Positions 19,739 through 29,528 are shown, counted from the first letter of the stretch. The stretch: 48,458 nucleotides of DNA from Occallatibacter sp. (GCA_017883405.1 JADGNO010000044.1:1-48458); one strand, 5' to 3'. The notes: generated from the letters alone by a model not told the origin. A program made the numbers and translations.

Positions 19739-21562
19739 ATGACATCGTTGAAAAATCGTTCGGTTTTTTGGGGCGTAACTGCCGCCCTTGGCTTGCTGGT
19801 CGTCGCCCTGCCCGGTTCTATCTGCGCTCAGTCTTCCAGTTCGGAGCCAAAGCCGTCATCCTCGCAATCATCTTCCGGCACTCAGTTTGACGAGAACGGG
19901 AACGGCCCGCAGTCTTACGTGCGCGAGAAGACGCCGACATTGGTCGATCCGGCCGGTCCCACTATTACACTGGTAAGCACGGAGCAGGTGTTCTCAATGG
20001 CCGCCGGGCTCAATATGTGCGGTTACGAAGAAGGCCTCCAGGGCAGCGCGCCGGTGCGCCAGCAGGTGCGCGACGAGATCAACAAGGCGCTCGCTGCGAG
20101 CGAAAATGCACGCAAAAACCGCGATGCACTTTGCCTTTACATTGCGCAGCATCGTATGACCGGAACACAACTCGATGTGGCCCAGTACATCTCGCTCTCG
20201 CTGTATCTTTCGCCCCAACTTGAAACCACGGTGGAACTGGCGGAGATGCCTCCGGATGCAACGCAGGTGGCCGACGTAGCGCCGCTGCTGCGCAACTTTG
20301 CCGGCGCCGTCGATTTGCATGGCATCTGGCTTACGCTGCGCCGCACCTACGATGACGCGGCCAACCAAGTGCATGGCCCGCTGTCAAAAATGATGGTGAC
20401 AACAAACCTTTACCTGAAGATGCCCGCGCCCACCTATGATGGGCGGCGATTCATTGTTGTGATCGAGCCGCTCCTGTCGCCAAACACCGTGAATGCGCGC
20501 GTCTACGGAACGGATTACGTGGTGGTGCTTTCGCCTGTGGACGGCGCCGTTCACATGATCGACGTGCATCACATTTATCTTCATTACCTGATTGAGCCTC
20601 TGCTGTACTCGCGCACCAACGCGATTGAAAGAGAACAGCCGATCCTGAAAGAAATCAGGGAGGCGCCGCTGGAGTTCCGCTACCGTTCCGACACCGTTGC
20701 ACTGACAGTCGAGTGCCTTATCAAAGCGATTGAAGCGCGCACCATGGATACCGGCATCGCGCCCTACAAGATGCCGGCAAATTTCGATCGCTCTGAACTG
20801 CCGCATTACGATCATGAGCGGCAATTGGTGGAGCAAAAAATCGAAGCAGTGCGTCGGGCCGCGTTGCAGCACGACATGAAGCAGGGATTCGTGCTGACGC
20901 AGTATTTTTATGAGGCATTGCTCCAGTTTGAGAAAGATCCTGTCAGCCTTTCCGACACCATGGGTGAGATGGTCTACGGCATGGATGTGGAGCAACAGGT
21001 GCACCGCGCACGTGCAATCGATTTCGACCAGACTGCCGACAGTGAAGTGTTGGGACGCAATAAGCCGCACAAGCAATCGGGAATGGACCTGGCGGAGTCA
21101 AAGCTTTCAAGCGGCGACATTGCCGGTGCTTCAGCGCTGGCGCAGGCGGAGTTGTCGAAGCAGCCCGCGGGCGCTGAGCCCACGCCAGACAGTTCGCATG
21201 CGTACTTCATCCTTGCTCGCGCTGCGGCCATGACCGGGCATCCGGAACTGGCGATTGATGATTTCCAAAAGACCCTGGCCACCAGCAAAGAGCAGCGGCT
21301 TCTGGCCTGGTCGCATATTTATCTGGGTCGCATGCTCGACCTCGACTGCAAGCGTGACCAGGCACTGTCAGAGTACAAACTTGCACTCACCGTGCGCGAC
21401 GGCCGGGAGGATACCCGCGTGGCAGCCGAACGCGGCGTAAAGAACGCATACAGCGTAAACGGCCACACATGCGAAGACATGTCCGACGACGAGCCGAACA
21501 ATTCGCCTGTGGGCAAACCAGTCACTGTTCCGGGGCTGAGCGGCAACGCAAAGCCACAGTAA
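19739..21562 (+). CDS. Secreted helical-repeat protein, function unknown
   Basis: The product is about 607 aa. It has a signal peptide (SVFWGVTAALGLLVVALPGSICAQ) followed by a Ser-rich linker. The central region (about 85-400) has no motif I recognise. The C-terminal third has tetratricopeptide-like helices (HAYFILARAAAMTGHPELAI, LAWSHIYLGRMLDLDCKRDQALSEYKLAL). The start at 19739 (MTSLKNRS) is favoured over an ATG six codons earlier because a purine-rich GCAGGG lies a few bases upstream. It follows the sigma/anti-sigma pair after a terminator, so it is probably expressed separately. It may be a periplasmic scaffold. Similar conserved hypothetical proteins seem common in this phylum, from memory only. 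Confidence 0.8.
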   Translation: MTSLKNRSVFWGVTAALGLLVVALPGSICAQSSSSEPKPSSSQSSSGTQFDENGNGPQSYVREKTPTLVDPAGPTITLVSTEQVFSMAAGLNMCGYEEGLQGSAPVRQQVRDEINKALAASENARKNRDALCLYIAQHRMTGTQLDVAQYISLSLYLSPQLETTVELAEMPPDATQVADVAPLLRNFAGAVDLHGIWLTLRRTYDDAANQVHGPLSKMMVTTNLYLKMPAPTYDGRRFIVVIEPLLSPNTVNARVYGTDYVVVLSPVDGAVHMIDVHHIYLHYLIEPLLYSRTNAIEREQPILKEIREAPLEFRYRSDTVALTVECLIKAIEARTMDTGIAPYKMPANFDRSELPHYDHERQLVEQKIEAVRRAALQHDMKQGFVLTQYFYEALLQFEKDPVSLSDTMGEMVYGMDVEQQVHRARAIDFDQTADSEVLGRNKPHKQSGMDLAESKLSSGDIAGASALAQAELSKQPAGAEPTPDSSHAYFILARAAAMTGHPELAIDDFQKTLATSKEQRLLAWSHIYLGRMLDLDCKRDQALSEYKLALTVRDGREDTRVAAERGVKNAYSVNGHTCEDMSDDEPNNSPVGKPVTVPGLSGNAKPQ

Positions 21563-21689
21563 TCAATGAATTAGATTGCGTGTCCGCGGATGTCGTCTAA
21601 TAGAGAGGGAGAAGAAAGGCTTCGCCTGAAATGCACCGGCGCGGCGGCTCTCCCGTGGATGTCTGATGTAACCGACGAACGAGGCGCAA

Positions 21690-22550
21690 TTGGCAGCAGA
21701 TCTGGCAGAACTTGAAGCCGCACTCGGCCATCACTTTGCTGTGCCGGAACTGCTGGTGCGCGCTCTCACGCATCGCTCATTAGCCAATGAACAAGCGCTG
21801 CACGATGCACAGCCGGATCACGTCGACGACGAAGCGATAATTTTTAAAACTGCCACGGGCAAAATCACACTGAAGCAAGCCGGCGACAACGAGCGGCTGG
21901 AGTTTCTTGGCGACGCTGTCTTGGGATTGGTTGTCGCGGAGGCGCTTTTTTCAGCGCATCCTGACTGGCATGAGGGCGAGCTCACCCGCATCCGCGCCCA
22001 GTTGATCAGCCGGCAATACATGGCGCAAGTAGCAGAGACAATTGGATTGGGCAGCCATCTCCGTTTAAGCAGGGGCGAAGACAAAAGCGGACTGCGCCGC
22101 AAGAGCACCGTGCTTTCGAATACCATGGAGGCAGTGATCGGCGCGATTTTTCTGGACGGAGGTCTGGAGCCGGTTCGAGCGTTTGTTCGGCGCCAGGTGC
22201 TGGGCGAAACGGTCGAGCAACTGGCGCTGGAACTGCAATCGGGCGCCGCGCTGGGCAATTTCAAATCGGCGCTGCAAGAGCATTTGCAGGCTGAGCGGGC
22301 GGGCACTCCGGTGTACCGCGTCAAGAGCGAAAGCGGTCCCGGCCATCGCAAGCGCTTTCTGATCGAAGTTCGACTTAAGGCAGAAGCAGGAGAACCAGGA
22401 ACGCCGCTGGCGCGTGGAGTTGGCACTACCAAGAAACGCGCTGAGCAGGACGCAGCTCGGCGGGCATTGGAACGGCTGTTGGTTGGCGGCACTCGAGCCA
22501 TGGCAGCGCACGACTCTGACGGAATCGAGGAGGAAGAAGCAGCGCAATGA
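21690..22550 (+). CDS. rnc: Ribonuclease III, with an insertion before the catalytic signature
   Basis: RNase III cleaves double-stranded RNA in rRNA maturation and mRNA turnover. The 286-aa product has the nuclease signature NERLEFLGDAVLGLVVAEALF, a second metal-site segment VLSNTMEAVIGAIFLDGG, and a C-terminal dsRNA-binding domain ending GVGTTKKRAEQDAARRALERLL. The E. coli D114 position is Asn here (SNTME), while the following Glu is kept. About 30 residues (QALHDAQ to KQAGD) separate HRSLANE from NERLE, where most homologues have around ten. An in-frame TAA at 21669 forces the start at TTG 21690, with GAGG just upstream. The stop overlaps the lepB ATG. Confidence 0.94.
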   Translation: MAADLAELEAALGHHFAVPELLVRALTHRSLANEQALHDAQPDHVDDEAIIFKTATGKITLKQAGDNERLEFLGDAVLGLVVAEALFSAHPDWHEGELTRIRAQLISRQYMAQVAETIGLGSHLRLSRGEDKSGLRRKSTVLSNTMEAVIGAIFLDGGLEPVRAFVRRQVLGETVEQLALELQSGAALGNFKSALQEHLQAERAGTPVYRVKSESGPGHRKRFLIEVRLKAEAGEPGTPLARGVGTTKKRAEQDAARRALERLLVGGTRAMAAHDSDGIEEEEAAQ

Positions 22551-23341
22551 GCACCCCAGCGACATTGCCAGACCAGCCGGTACGGCACGATTCGCATCTG
22601 TGGCTCCATCTGCCTACGTTGCCTGAGGCCTTTGCTTCGCTGTTGCGCACCATTGTCGTGGCGCTGTTTTTGCTCACCTTCGTCCTGCAGCCACTGCTTA
22701 TTCCCTCGGAAAGTATGGAGCACACATTGCTCGTCGGCGATTTTCTGCTCTTCAACAAACAGGAATATGCTCCAGCAGGAACCATCGGACGCTGGCTGAT
22801 GCCTTACCGCGATGTCGAGCGCGGCGACATTATTGTGTTCCATCATCCCGATCCGCCACTTCTGGTCAAGCGCGTTGTGGGATTGCCCGGCGATCATCTT
22901 CGCATCGAGGGCGGGCGCGTGTTTGTAAATGGAACTGTGCTGAACGAGCCTTATGCTACCTTTGAGCCGGCGCCGCCCGATCCATTTCGCGACAACTTCC
23001 CAGCCCAGATTTATACCGACCCACAGATCGATCCGGAGTGGTGGCTCCAGATGCAGAGCCAGACAACCAATGGCGAGCTTGTAGTTCCCGCGGGCCATTA
23101 CTTTGTACTGGGCGATAATCGCAATCACAGCAAGGATTCGCGCTACTGGGGATTTGTGCCGCGACAGGCGATTGTCGCGCGACCGCTGGTAATTTATTTT
23201 TCGCTCACACGCCCCTCCACCACCGATGTGCAGGCGACTGCATTGCCGCCTGGAGATGATAGACTCGGACTCGACAGGCTGATACCGGAGAAGCTGGCCG
23301 GCTTTGCGCGATGGAAGCGCATTTTTCATGTTGTTCACTAG
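22547..23341 (+). CDS. lepB: Signal peptidase I (first of two)
   Basis: This is a 264-aa membrane-anchored leader peptidase that removes Sec signal peptides on the periplasmic side. A transmembrane helix (LLRTIVVALFLLTFVLQPLLI) precedes the catalytic serine S56 in PSESMEHTLLVGD. The general-base lysine is K108 in LLVKRVVGLPGDHL. Box D and E motifs follow: AGHYFVLGDNRNHSKDSRYWGFVP. Start and rnc stop share ATGA, so translation is coupled. A second, diverged copy follows after 84 bp. Having two type I peptidases suits a genome with many exported proteins. Confidence 0.95.
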   Translation: MSTPATLPDQPVRHDSHLWLHLPTLPEAFASLLRTIVVALFLLTFVLQPLLIPSESMEHTLLVGDFLLFNKQEYAPAGTIGRWLMPYRDVERGDIIVFHHPDPPLLVKRVVGLPGDHLRIEGGRVFVNGTVLNEPYATFEPAPPDPFRDNFPAQIYTDPQIDPEWWLQMQSQTTNGELVVPAGHYFVLGDNRNHSKDSRYWGFVPRQAIVARPLVIYFSLTRPSTTDVQATALPPGDDRLGLDRLIPEKLAGFARWKRIFHVVH

Positions 23342-23425
23342 AGAAATGCCGCACTGAATTCAGCCCTGGGCGTGCAGTTGCGACGCTTCAAATATTTGAT
23401 TTCGGACGGATCAAAGAGCGACAGG

Positions 23426-24301
23426 ATGACAAAAAAGAAGACGCCGGCAGCATCAGCGCCGAGTGAAAAAATTTCGGCGGCTACGTCGGCAACAGACGTC
23501 ACCCCGGAATTCACACCTTCCCAACCCGACGTGGAAGAAACTCCTTTTGAAGCGGTAGCCAGCATTTGCTCAGTGCTGGTAGTGGGACTGTTCATCCTCA
23601 CTTTTCTCGCGCAGAATTTTGTCATCCCCTCCGGTTCAATGGAAGACACGCTGCTGGTTGGCGATCACCTGGTTGTGGATCGCATTACGCTGGCGCCACC
23701 CGCCAAGTGGATGCCGCTCGTTCACTATCGCGAACCCAAGCGCGGTGACATTGTTGTATTCATCAAGCCGGTTCCCGATCCGGATCCAGTAACTGGAAAA
23801 CCCGACTATCTGTTCCTGGTGAAACGCCTGATCGGAGTTCCGGGCGACCACATCCATCTGCACGACGGCGTTGTCTACATCAACGGAGTGGCACAGACCG
23901 CGCCGAATGACGGCAAAGAAATGGCCGTGAGCCTGGAAGAAAAAGTTTTTCTCGACGAATTTCCTGCCGTCTCGCCTGTCCCTGAACCAGGCAATCTCAT
24001 TCCTGAAGAGTGGGCAGTCGATTTTCCGAACCACGTCAAAGACGGGGACCTGGTTGTGCCGGATGGCAACTACTTCATGATGGGCGATAACCGGCACAAC
24101 AGCGCCGACTCCCGCTTCTGGGGCTTTCTGCCCAGAGAAAACATCGTAGGCCGGCCGCTCTTCAACTACTGGTCGTTTAAAACTTCAGAAGATCAGTACG
24201 AGCAAACCGGAATCGGCAACACTGTTTCGTGGATGGCGCACGTGGCACTCCACTTCTTTTCTGACACGCGATGGTCGCGGACGTTCCACGTAGTGCGCTG
24301 A
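23426..24301 (+). CDS. lepB: Signal peptidase I (second of two)
   Basis: This is a 291-aa paralogue of the preceding gene. It has a longer, Lys/Ala/Thr-rich cytoplasmic N-terminus, then a transmembrane helix (SVLVVGLFILTFLAQNFVI). The catalytic S71 lies in PSGSMEDTLLVGD and the lysine K133 in FLVKRLIGVPGDHIHL. The conserved NYFMMGDNRHNSADSRFWGFLP is also present. All catalytic residues are kept, so both copies should be active. The start ATG at 23426 (MTKKKTPA) is preferred over a GTG at 23372. The two copies differ clearly in the middle domain, so this is an old duplication. Confidence 0.94.
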   Translation: MTKKKTPAASAPSEKISAATSATDVTPEFTPSQPDVEETPFEAVASICSVLVVGLFILTFLAQNFVIPSGSMEDTLLVGDHLVVDRITLAPPAKWMPLVHYREPKRGDIVVFIKPVPDPDPVTGKPDYLFLVKRLIGVPGDHIHLHDGVVYINGVAQTAPNDGKEMAVSLEEKVFLDEFPAVSPVPEPGNLIPEEWAVDFPNHVKDGDLVVPDGNYFMMGDNRHNSADSRFWGFLPRENIVGRPLFNYWSFKTSEDQYEQTGIGNTVSWMAHVALHFFSDTRWSRTFHVVR

Positions 24302-24333
24302 ACTTAACGCGAACACGGCATACTAAAGAGACA

Positions 24334-26982
24334 ATGACGGAAGAAGAGCAAGAGCGACGGCGGGCAAAGCCGAAATGGCTATGGTTTTCACTTGCCGCAG
24401 TCGTAGCTTTACTGGCCGTTATCATTGTGCCTCCGCTGGTGAGCGTAAGCCGATACAAGGGCCAGATTACAAGTCTGATCTCGCGCTCCCTTGGCCGCCC
24501 GGCAAGGCTTTCAGCGGTGCATGTGCGTTTGCTGCCTCGGCCCGCATTTGTTCTCTACGATCTGGTCGTCGATGACAATCCCGCCTTTGGCGCCGAGCCC
24601 GTAATTCACGCCAACTCCGTTACTGCGCCCATTCGTTTTTTGCCGCTCTGGCGCGGGCGGCTTGAGATCAGCGAGATCAGCGTTGACGAAGCCAGCCTGA
24701 ACCTGGTGCGCACGGCAGACGGCTTGTGGAATCTCGATTCGCTGCTGGAAGCAACCGCCACCAACGCCGGCAAGATGGCAGCAGACACGCGCCGAGCACC
24801 GTTTCCGCGACTGGTGGCAACCAACTCCCGCATCCACTTCAAGCGCGGCGTGGAAAAACTTCCCTTCTCGCTCATCGATGCCGATCTCTCCTTCTGGCAA
24901 TCAAAGCCCGGCGAGTGGCGTTTGAAACTGCGCGGTCAGCCGGCGCGAACCGACGTCAGCATCAACTCGGCCGACACCGGAATTGTTGAGATTGATGCCA
25001 CGGCTCAGCAGACCGCTGACCTGCGACAAATGCCGATTCATCTCGATCTCGATTGGCGCGATGCGCAGCTCGGACAGCTTACGCGGCTCATGACCGGCTC
25101 CGATGCCGGTTGGCGCGGCGATCTTCGCGGCGAAATGCACTTGGACGGCACCTCGGAGAACGCGCAGATCACAACCCGCCTTCGTGCCACCGGCGTTCAC
25201 CGTGCCGAGTTTGCGCCACCTGAGCCAATAGACTTCGACGCCAACTGCAGCCTTGTTTATCACTACACCCTGCGAACGGTTGAGAACATGGCATGTGATT
25301 CTCCGCTTGGCGATGGACGCATCCGGGTTACCGGTCAAATGAATGGCAACGGCCATTTGCCCAAGTACTCGGTCGAAATGGATCGTGTGCCGGTTGCAGC
25401 CGGACTTGAAGCGTTGCGCACGGTGCGAAGCGGCGTCGATCCGAATCTGACTGCGACCGGAGCCATCAGCGGCAAAGTGTCCTACGACGAAACGCCCGCG
25501 CCTGTTGAAACGCAGAAAAAGCCGGCCAACGTGGCGAGCCGCTCAAGGATTCGTTCCGCGAAAGCTGGTGCGGCTACCGCTGGTCCGCTCTCAGGCAGTT
25601 TCACAGTGGATGGTTTTCAATTAAACGGCGGTGGACTGAGCAAGCCTCTCGGCGCGGCAAAGGCGGTGATCGCGCCCACGGCTCTTGCGCCGGGGCATCC
25701 GCAGATACTTGCCGGCACCTTTGCGCTTAATGCAGGCGCGCCGGTTCCGCTAACCCTGGAATTGCGGTTTGCTTTCCGCAGCTACCATCTGACGGCGCGC
25801 GGTCAGGTAAGCGCGCAACGCGCCAAAGAAATTGCGCACGCAACCGGCTTGCCACAGGCTAATGCTCTCGACCAATTGGCAGGCGACTCGCTCGCCGTCG
25901 ACCTCAACGCGCAGGGACCTTGGATACCCCCTCACGATGAATTCGCCACCGAAAGCCAGCCTGCCATCGCCGCTGATGGAATTGTCCGCGGCATCGTCAG
26001 TACTACTGGAGTCGCCGATGTTGTCGATCCCGTCGCCGACAGTTTCACCGGAACAGTGACCCTGCACAACGCCAACTGGAAGGCGGATTATCTCGCCAAC
26101 CACGTTGAGATTTCAGACGCCACGCTGCATCTGCTCAACGGCGAGCTGCACTGGGAACCAATCGACTTTATCTACGGCCCGCTCAAAGGTACGGCGACGC
26201 TGACCGTGCCAAGGGCCTGCGAAACTCTCGACCCATGTCCGCTTCAACCGCTTCCCAGCTTCGACGTGCAATTCACTGATCTTGATGCGGCGGTTGTGCA
26301 GACGGCAATCCTTGGCGCGCATGAAAAGGGCACGCTCGTCTCCGATCTGCTCAAGCGCCTGCGCAATTCACCCGCGCCGTTGTTGCCGCAACTCGAAGGC
26401 ACCGTGACCGCCGACTCGCTCATTCTTGGACCGGTCACTGTCGAAAACGCGAAAGCTCAATTGAAAATTGCTCCGACGGGCATCGAGATCACCGCGCTCG
26501 ACGGAAAAATGCTTGGCGGCGGGTTGCATGCCACCGGCGCCCTCGTCACAGGCGACAAGCCCGACTACACCATCACCGCGGTTCTCCAAAATCTGAATCC
26601 CACCGCCGTTGGCCAGCTGATTGGTCAGAACTGGCGCGGCGGTACTCTCGACGCCAACGGCAATGTGGAACTGGCGGGCTACACCGGCAGCGATCTCGCA
26701 AGCTCAGCCAAAGGCACGTTGCACTTTGAATGGCGCAACGGTGCGGCCTCCGGCGCAGGTTCGCCGCCGGAACTGGATCACTTTGATCGCTGGAACGCGG
26801 ATGCGGAAATCGCCGACGGCAAAGTGACATTCGGCAAAAATGAACTGGCACAGGGAAGCCATAAGCGCGCCATCGCCGCCGCCGTTGTGCTGGCAGAGCA
26901 ATCAAAGTCGATCTTCGGCTCTCAAGTTACGCCGCCGTCGCCCAAACCCGTGCAAACCAATAGACAGCGCCCGCCCCGCTAG
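24334..26982 (+). CDS. AsmA-family envelope protein
   Basis: This protein of about 882 aa has a short cytoplasmic tail, one N-terminal transmembrane helix (WLWFSLAAVVALLAVIIVPPL) and a long periplasmic part. The AsmA N-terminal signature is present: LISRSLGRPARLSAVHVRLLPRPAFVLYDLVV, then EISEISVDEASLNLVRTADGLWNLDSLL. The rest is repetitive beta-rich sequence with a basic, Ala-rich interruption near 395-430. AsmA-like proteins (YhdP, TamB, YicH classes) are thought to bridge the envelope and move phospholipids to the outer membrane. The start MTEEEQERRRAKP at 24334 follows AAAGAG. It lies 32 bp after lepB and 9 bp before the HAD gene, so it is probably in the same operon. Confidence 0.88.
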   Translation: MTEEEQERRRAKPKWLWFSLAAVVALLAVIIVPPLVSVSRYKGQITSLISRSLGRPARLSAVHVRLLPRPAFVLYDLVVDDNPAFGAEPVIHANSVTAPIRFLPLWRGRLEISEISVDEASLNLVRTADGLWNLDSLLEATATNAGKMAADTRRAPFPRLVATNSRIHFKRGVEKLPFSLIDADLSFWQSKPGEWRLKLRGQPARTDVSINSADTGIVEIDATAQQTADLRQMPIHLDLDWRDAQLGQLTRLMTGSDAGWRGDLRGEMHLDGTSENAQITTRLRATGVHRAEFAPPEPIDFDANCSLVYHYTLRTVENMACDSPLGDGRIRVTGQMNGNGHLPKYSVEMDRVPVAAGLEALRTVRSGVDPNLTATGAISGKVSYDETPAPVETQKKPANVASRSRIRSAKAGAATAGPLSGSFTVDGFQLNGGGLSKPLGAAKAVIAPTALAPGHPQILAGTFALNAGAPVPLTLELRFAFRSYHLTARGQVSAQRAKEIAHATGLPQANALDQLAGDSLAVDLNAQGPWIPPHDEFATESQPAIAADGIVRGIVSTTGVADVVDPVADSFTGTVTLHNANWKADYLANHVEISDATLHLLNGELHWEPIDFIYGPLKGTATLTVPRACETLDPCPLQPLPSFDVQFTDLDAAVVQTAILGAHEKGTLVSDLLKRLRNSPAPLLPQLEGTVTADSLILGPVTVENAKAQLKIAPTGIEITALDGKMLGGGLHATGALVTGDKPDYTITAVLQNLNPTAVGQLIGQNWRGGTLDANGNVELAGYTGSDLASSAKGTLHFEWRNGAASGAGSPPELDHFDRWNADAEIADGKVTFGKNELAQGSHKRAIAAAVVLAEQSKSIFGSQVTPPSPKPVQTNRQRPPR

Positions 26983-26991
26983 AATCAGGCT

Positions 26992-27678
26992 ATGGATTTC
27001 CCCTACCGCTCGATGGTTCAAATCCAATGCAAAGGCGTCCTGTTCGATATGGACGGCATTCTCGTGTCGTCGCTCGGATCGGTGGAGCGCAGTTGGTCAA
27101 AATGGGCTGAGCTGCGCGGCGTCAACCCAGACCTTACGTGCCGGACCGCGCACGGACGACGCGCCATCGAAACGGTCGCCATCATGCGGCCCGATCTCGA
27201 CGCCGAGCAGGAACTCAAGGTCATTGAAGATATTGAGGTCGAGGACAACGAAGGGCTGACCGTGCTGCCCGGGGTTCTGGCTATGCTCTCAGCGCTGCCC
27301 GCCGACCGCTGGACGGTGGTGACCAGCGCAACCGAGCGCCTTGCGCGCGTGCGCATGGGCGTGGGCGGAGTGCCGCTGCCGCAAAAACTCGTGGCCGCCG
27401 ATTTCGTCACGCGCGGCAAGCCGCATCCTGAGCCATTCCTCACCGGAGCGGCACTGCTTGGTTTCGAACCAAAGGACTGCGTAGTTTTTGAAGATTCCGC
27501 GTCTGGCGCCAAGGCCGGCCGCGCCGCCGGATGTGCGGTGGTAGCGACAACGTTCTCGCATCCAGTGGAGTCGCTCGACGCAGCGCACCACCTGGTGCAA
27601 GATCTCACCGGCATGAACGTGACAGTGCTGCCCGACGATAAAGGGCTGCTGTTGAGCTTTATTCCTCTGGTTAGCTGA
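26992..27678 (+). CDS. HAD-superfamily sugar-phosphatase-like hydrolase
   Basis: This 228-aa phosphatase is of HAD subfamily IA. Motif I is VLFDMDGILVSS (nucleophile and acid Asp at D-x-D), motif II is VVTSAT, motif III lysine is in TRGKPHPEPF, and motif IV is VVFEDSASGAKAGRAAG. An alpha-helical cap lies between motifs I and II. The ERSWSKWAELRG segment after motif I resembles HxpA/YfbT and yeast glycerol-3-phosphatase, which dephosphorylate small sugar or polyol phosphates; the actual substrate is unknown. The start at 26992 is 9 bp after the AsmA-like stop; an ATG at 27013 would trim seven residues. Confidence 0.88.
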   Translation: MDFPYRSMVQIQCKGVLFDMDGILVSSLGSVERSWSKWAELRGVNPDLTCRTAHGRRAIETVAIMRPDLDAEQELKVIEDIEVEDNEGLTVLPGVLAMLSALPADRWTVVTSATERLARVRMGVGGVPLPQKLVAADFVTRGKPHPEPFLTGAALLGFEPKDCVVFEDSASGAKAGRAAGCAVVATTFSHPVESLDAAHHLVQDLTGMNVTVLPDDKGLLLSFIPLVS

Positions 27679-27737
27679 GTGCGGGGTGAAACGGGCGGTC
27701 AATGTTGGGTGCCGAGCAAGTTAAACGCCGAAGCACT

Positions 27738-29495
27738 TTACTTCGTCCCAACCAGGTCCTGGCTAACTTTGTAGCTGCCAGGTTTTCCGGTAACCGCAAT
27801 CGGAATCACTGCGCCGGCTTTCCGCTTTTTGAAAAAAGGGATCAACGGCTTCAGAAGAATCGATTTGAATCCGGTAGCGGCATGGGATACATCGGACTGC
27901 ATTTTCAAGTCACCGACCAGGCGCACGGATCCATCGCGCAAATTGAATGTACCGTGCAGGTCCACAGAAGAGCCGGGAATATTAAATTCTATGTGCCTGG
28001 TCGTGATGCTCCCCTTTTCAATCCTGGCGATCCCCTTCAAAGACGAAATAACATCAGCTTTATCCGGTTGGGCTGCATCGCCTGGCGGAGAACCCGTCAC
28101 AGGTTCAGCTTTGAAAGGCTGACCTTTTTGCGCGCGCTCACTGAAAGCCGAAAGCTCCCGTTCGGTCCTCGGGTTAGTCAGGTGCTCCGCGGGTACGTCA
28201 AAGGACCCCTCCACGTGCAGACGATCGAGAAAGTGAACGCCATGACCTGCAGGATCGACGTGGGCATGGCTCTTGAGCCGGACGGTGCCTGCAATCGGAG
28301 AGTCGGCGTGAAGAAAGGGTCGCAGTATATCCTGTGCGCGGCCTGCGGAAACGTCGATGTCTACATCGATGACCTTGGGAGAGCCGACAACTCCCCCCTT
28401 CATAAAGATGGCCGTCGATCCGAACTTTACATCAATTGCGTCGAGCAGCACATCGCCGCTAAGCCCGTTTATGGTGCAACGCGCGGACGTTGTTTCCGGC
28501 GTGGGCTGGCCACGGCCCACGGAGAAATCAGGTGTAACCGTTGAAGCCTCTGCTTGAATCTGCGCCAGGTTGCCATGGAAATTCCCCTGCGACGACAGCG
28601 TACCTCCGATGTCGCCAATGTCGTGCAAATCTACATTTTCAAATGTGAAATGTCCCGACAACGGGGTGGCGCCAAGATTCCGCGGATCTATTGGGCCGAA
28701 ACTGCCTTGAGAAATAATGTGCCCTCGAGGCCTGGCGTTACCCATGTTGACGAAATAGGAAAGCGTGCGCCCTTTCTGCAAATCGCGAATAGTAAGCAAC
28801 CGGACGGGAAAAGAATAAATGCCGCCTTCGGCGCGAGTCACGTCCAACGTGGACTCGTGAATGCGCAATTGATCAATAAGCGTGTCCGGACCGATGAAAC
28901 TTGAACTGCTACCGGCGGGGAAATCCTTTTTATTGGCTGCGCTCCCCTCCGCTGGAATGATGAGGTGCAATCCTGTTATGTCTACCTGCCGCGTCTCTTC
29001 GCGCAACATCAGCAGATCGAGCCAGCTTCCTTGCACAAAGATGCTTCGGATGGTCCCCAATGGGGGAACGCCGGGAGTGGGGTTTCGGTCCAATGTGATA
29101 TCTGTGGCCATAAACCCAGGATTGGGAAAGTAGGTGCGGTGATAATGCGCGATGGTGACTTTGCCGCCAAGTACTTCTTCTAGCATTGGTTTGATGATGC
29201 GATATCGATAGGGCCAGTACGCGTTCGCAAATACGATAACCACAGCAATTAATAGAGCCACAAGCGCGCCTACCAGGAGCCAGATCCTGGCATGCTCCGA
29301 CCTTTTCTTGAAGATTGGTGACACAGGGGCGGAGGCGGAATTCGTCACAGGCTTGTCCCGGTGAAGCAAATTCAGAAAAAGCAGCACGTGCTTCAACGGT
29401 TTGGGATGCGTCGGAGCGCCCGGCCGCTGTATGGGACCTTGCAGGAATCGTTTTCCACGCTCGCCAACATTTGCCAGAGTCAGGACTGGCGCCAT
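27738..29495 (-). CDS. AsmA-like periplasmic protein (second in window)
   Basis: The frame gives 585 aa with a transmembrane helix at about residues 72-95 (IWLLVGALVALLIAVVIVFANAYW). AsmA-type features follow: MLEEVLGGKVTIAHYHRTYF, MATDITLDRNP and SWLDLLMLREETRQVDITGLHLIIP, then a beta-rich repeat region to the C-terminus. The first 50-odd residues are weakly supported; a start nearer 29350, a few residues before the helix, is possible since no ribosome site precedes the ATG at 29495. It probably acts in lipid or envelope homeostasis. It lies 33 bp downstream of the carbonic-anhydrase-like gene in the same direction and is convergent to the HAD gene. Confidence 0.8.
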   Translation of the reverse strand: MAPVLTLANVGERGKRFLQGPIQRPGAPTHPKPLKHVLLFLNLLHRDKPVTNSASAPVSPIFKKRSEHARIWLLVGALVALLIAVVIVFANAYWPYRYRIIKPMLEEVLGGKVTIAHYHRTYFPNPGFMATDITLDRNPTPGVPPLGTIRSIFVQGSWLDLLMLREETRQVDITGLHLIIPAEGSAANKKDFPAGSSSSFIGPDTLIDQLRIHESTLDVTRAEGGIYSFPVRLLTIRDLQKGRTLSYFVNMGNARPRGHIISQGSFGPIDPRNLGATPLSGHFTFENVDLHDIGDIGGTLSSQGNFHGNLAQIQAEASTVTPDFSVGRGQPTPETTSARCTINGLSGDVLLDAIDVKFGSTAIFMKGGVVGSPKVIDVDIDVSAGRAQDILRPFLHADSPIAGTVRLKSHAHVDPAGHGVHFLDRLHVEGSFDVPAEHLTNPRTERELSAFSERAQKGQPFKAEPVTGSPPGDAAQPDKADVISSLKGIARIEKGSITTRHIEFNIPGSSVDLHGTFNLRDGSVRLVGDLKMQSDVSHAATGFKSILLKPLIPFFKKRKAGAVIPIAVTGKPGSYKVSQDLVGTK

Positions 29496-29528
29496 TGGGG
29501 GAATCGACGATTTGTTGGTCGCTAACCT

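Noticed and set aside
21818-23338. 506-aa minus-strand frame opposite rnc and lepB
   Set aside because: It is antisense to two well-supported genes; the sequence is Ser/Arg-rich, typical of a shadow frame.
27013-27030. GGTTCAAATCC, a tRNA T-loop-like string
   Set aside because: It lies at the start of the HAD coding region, and no matching acceptor stem, D-arm or anticodon arm is present around it.
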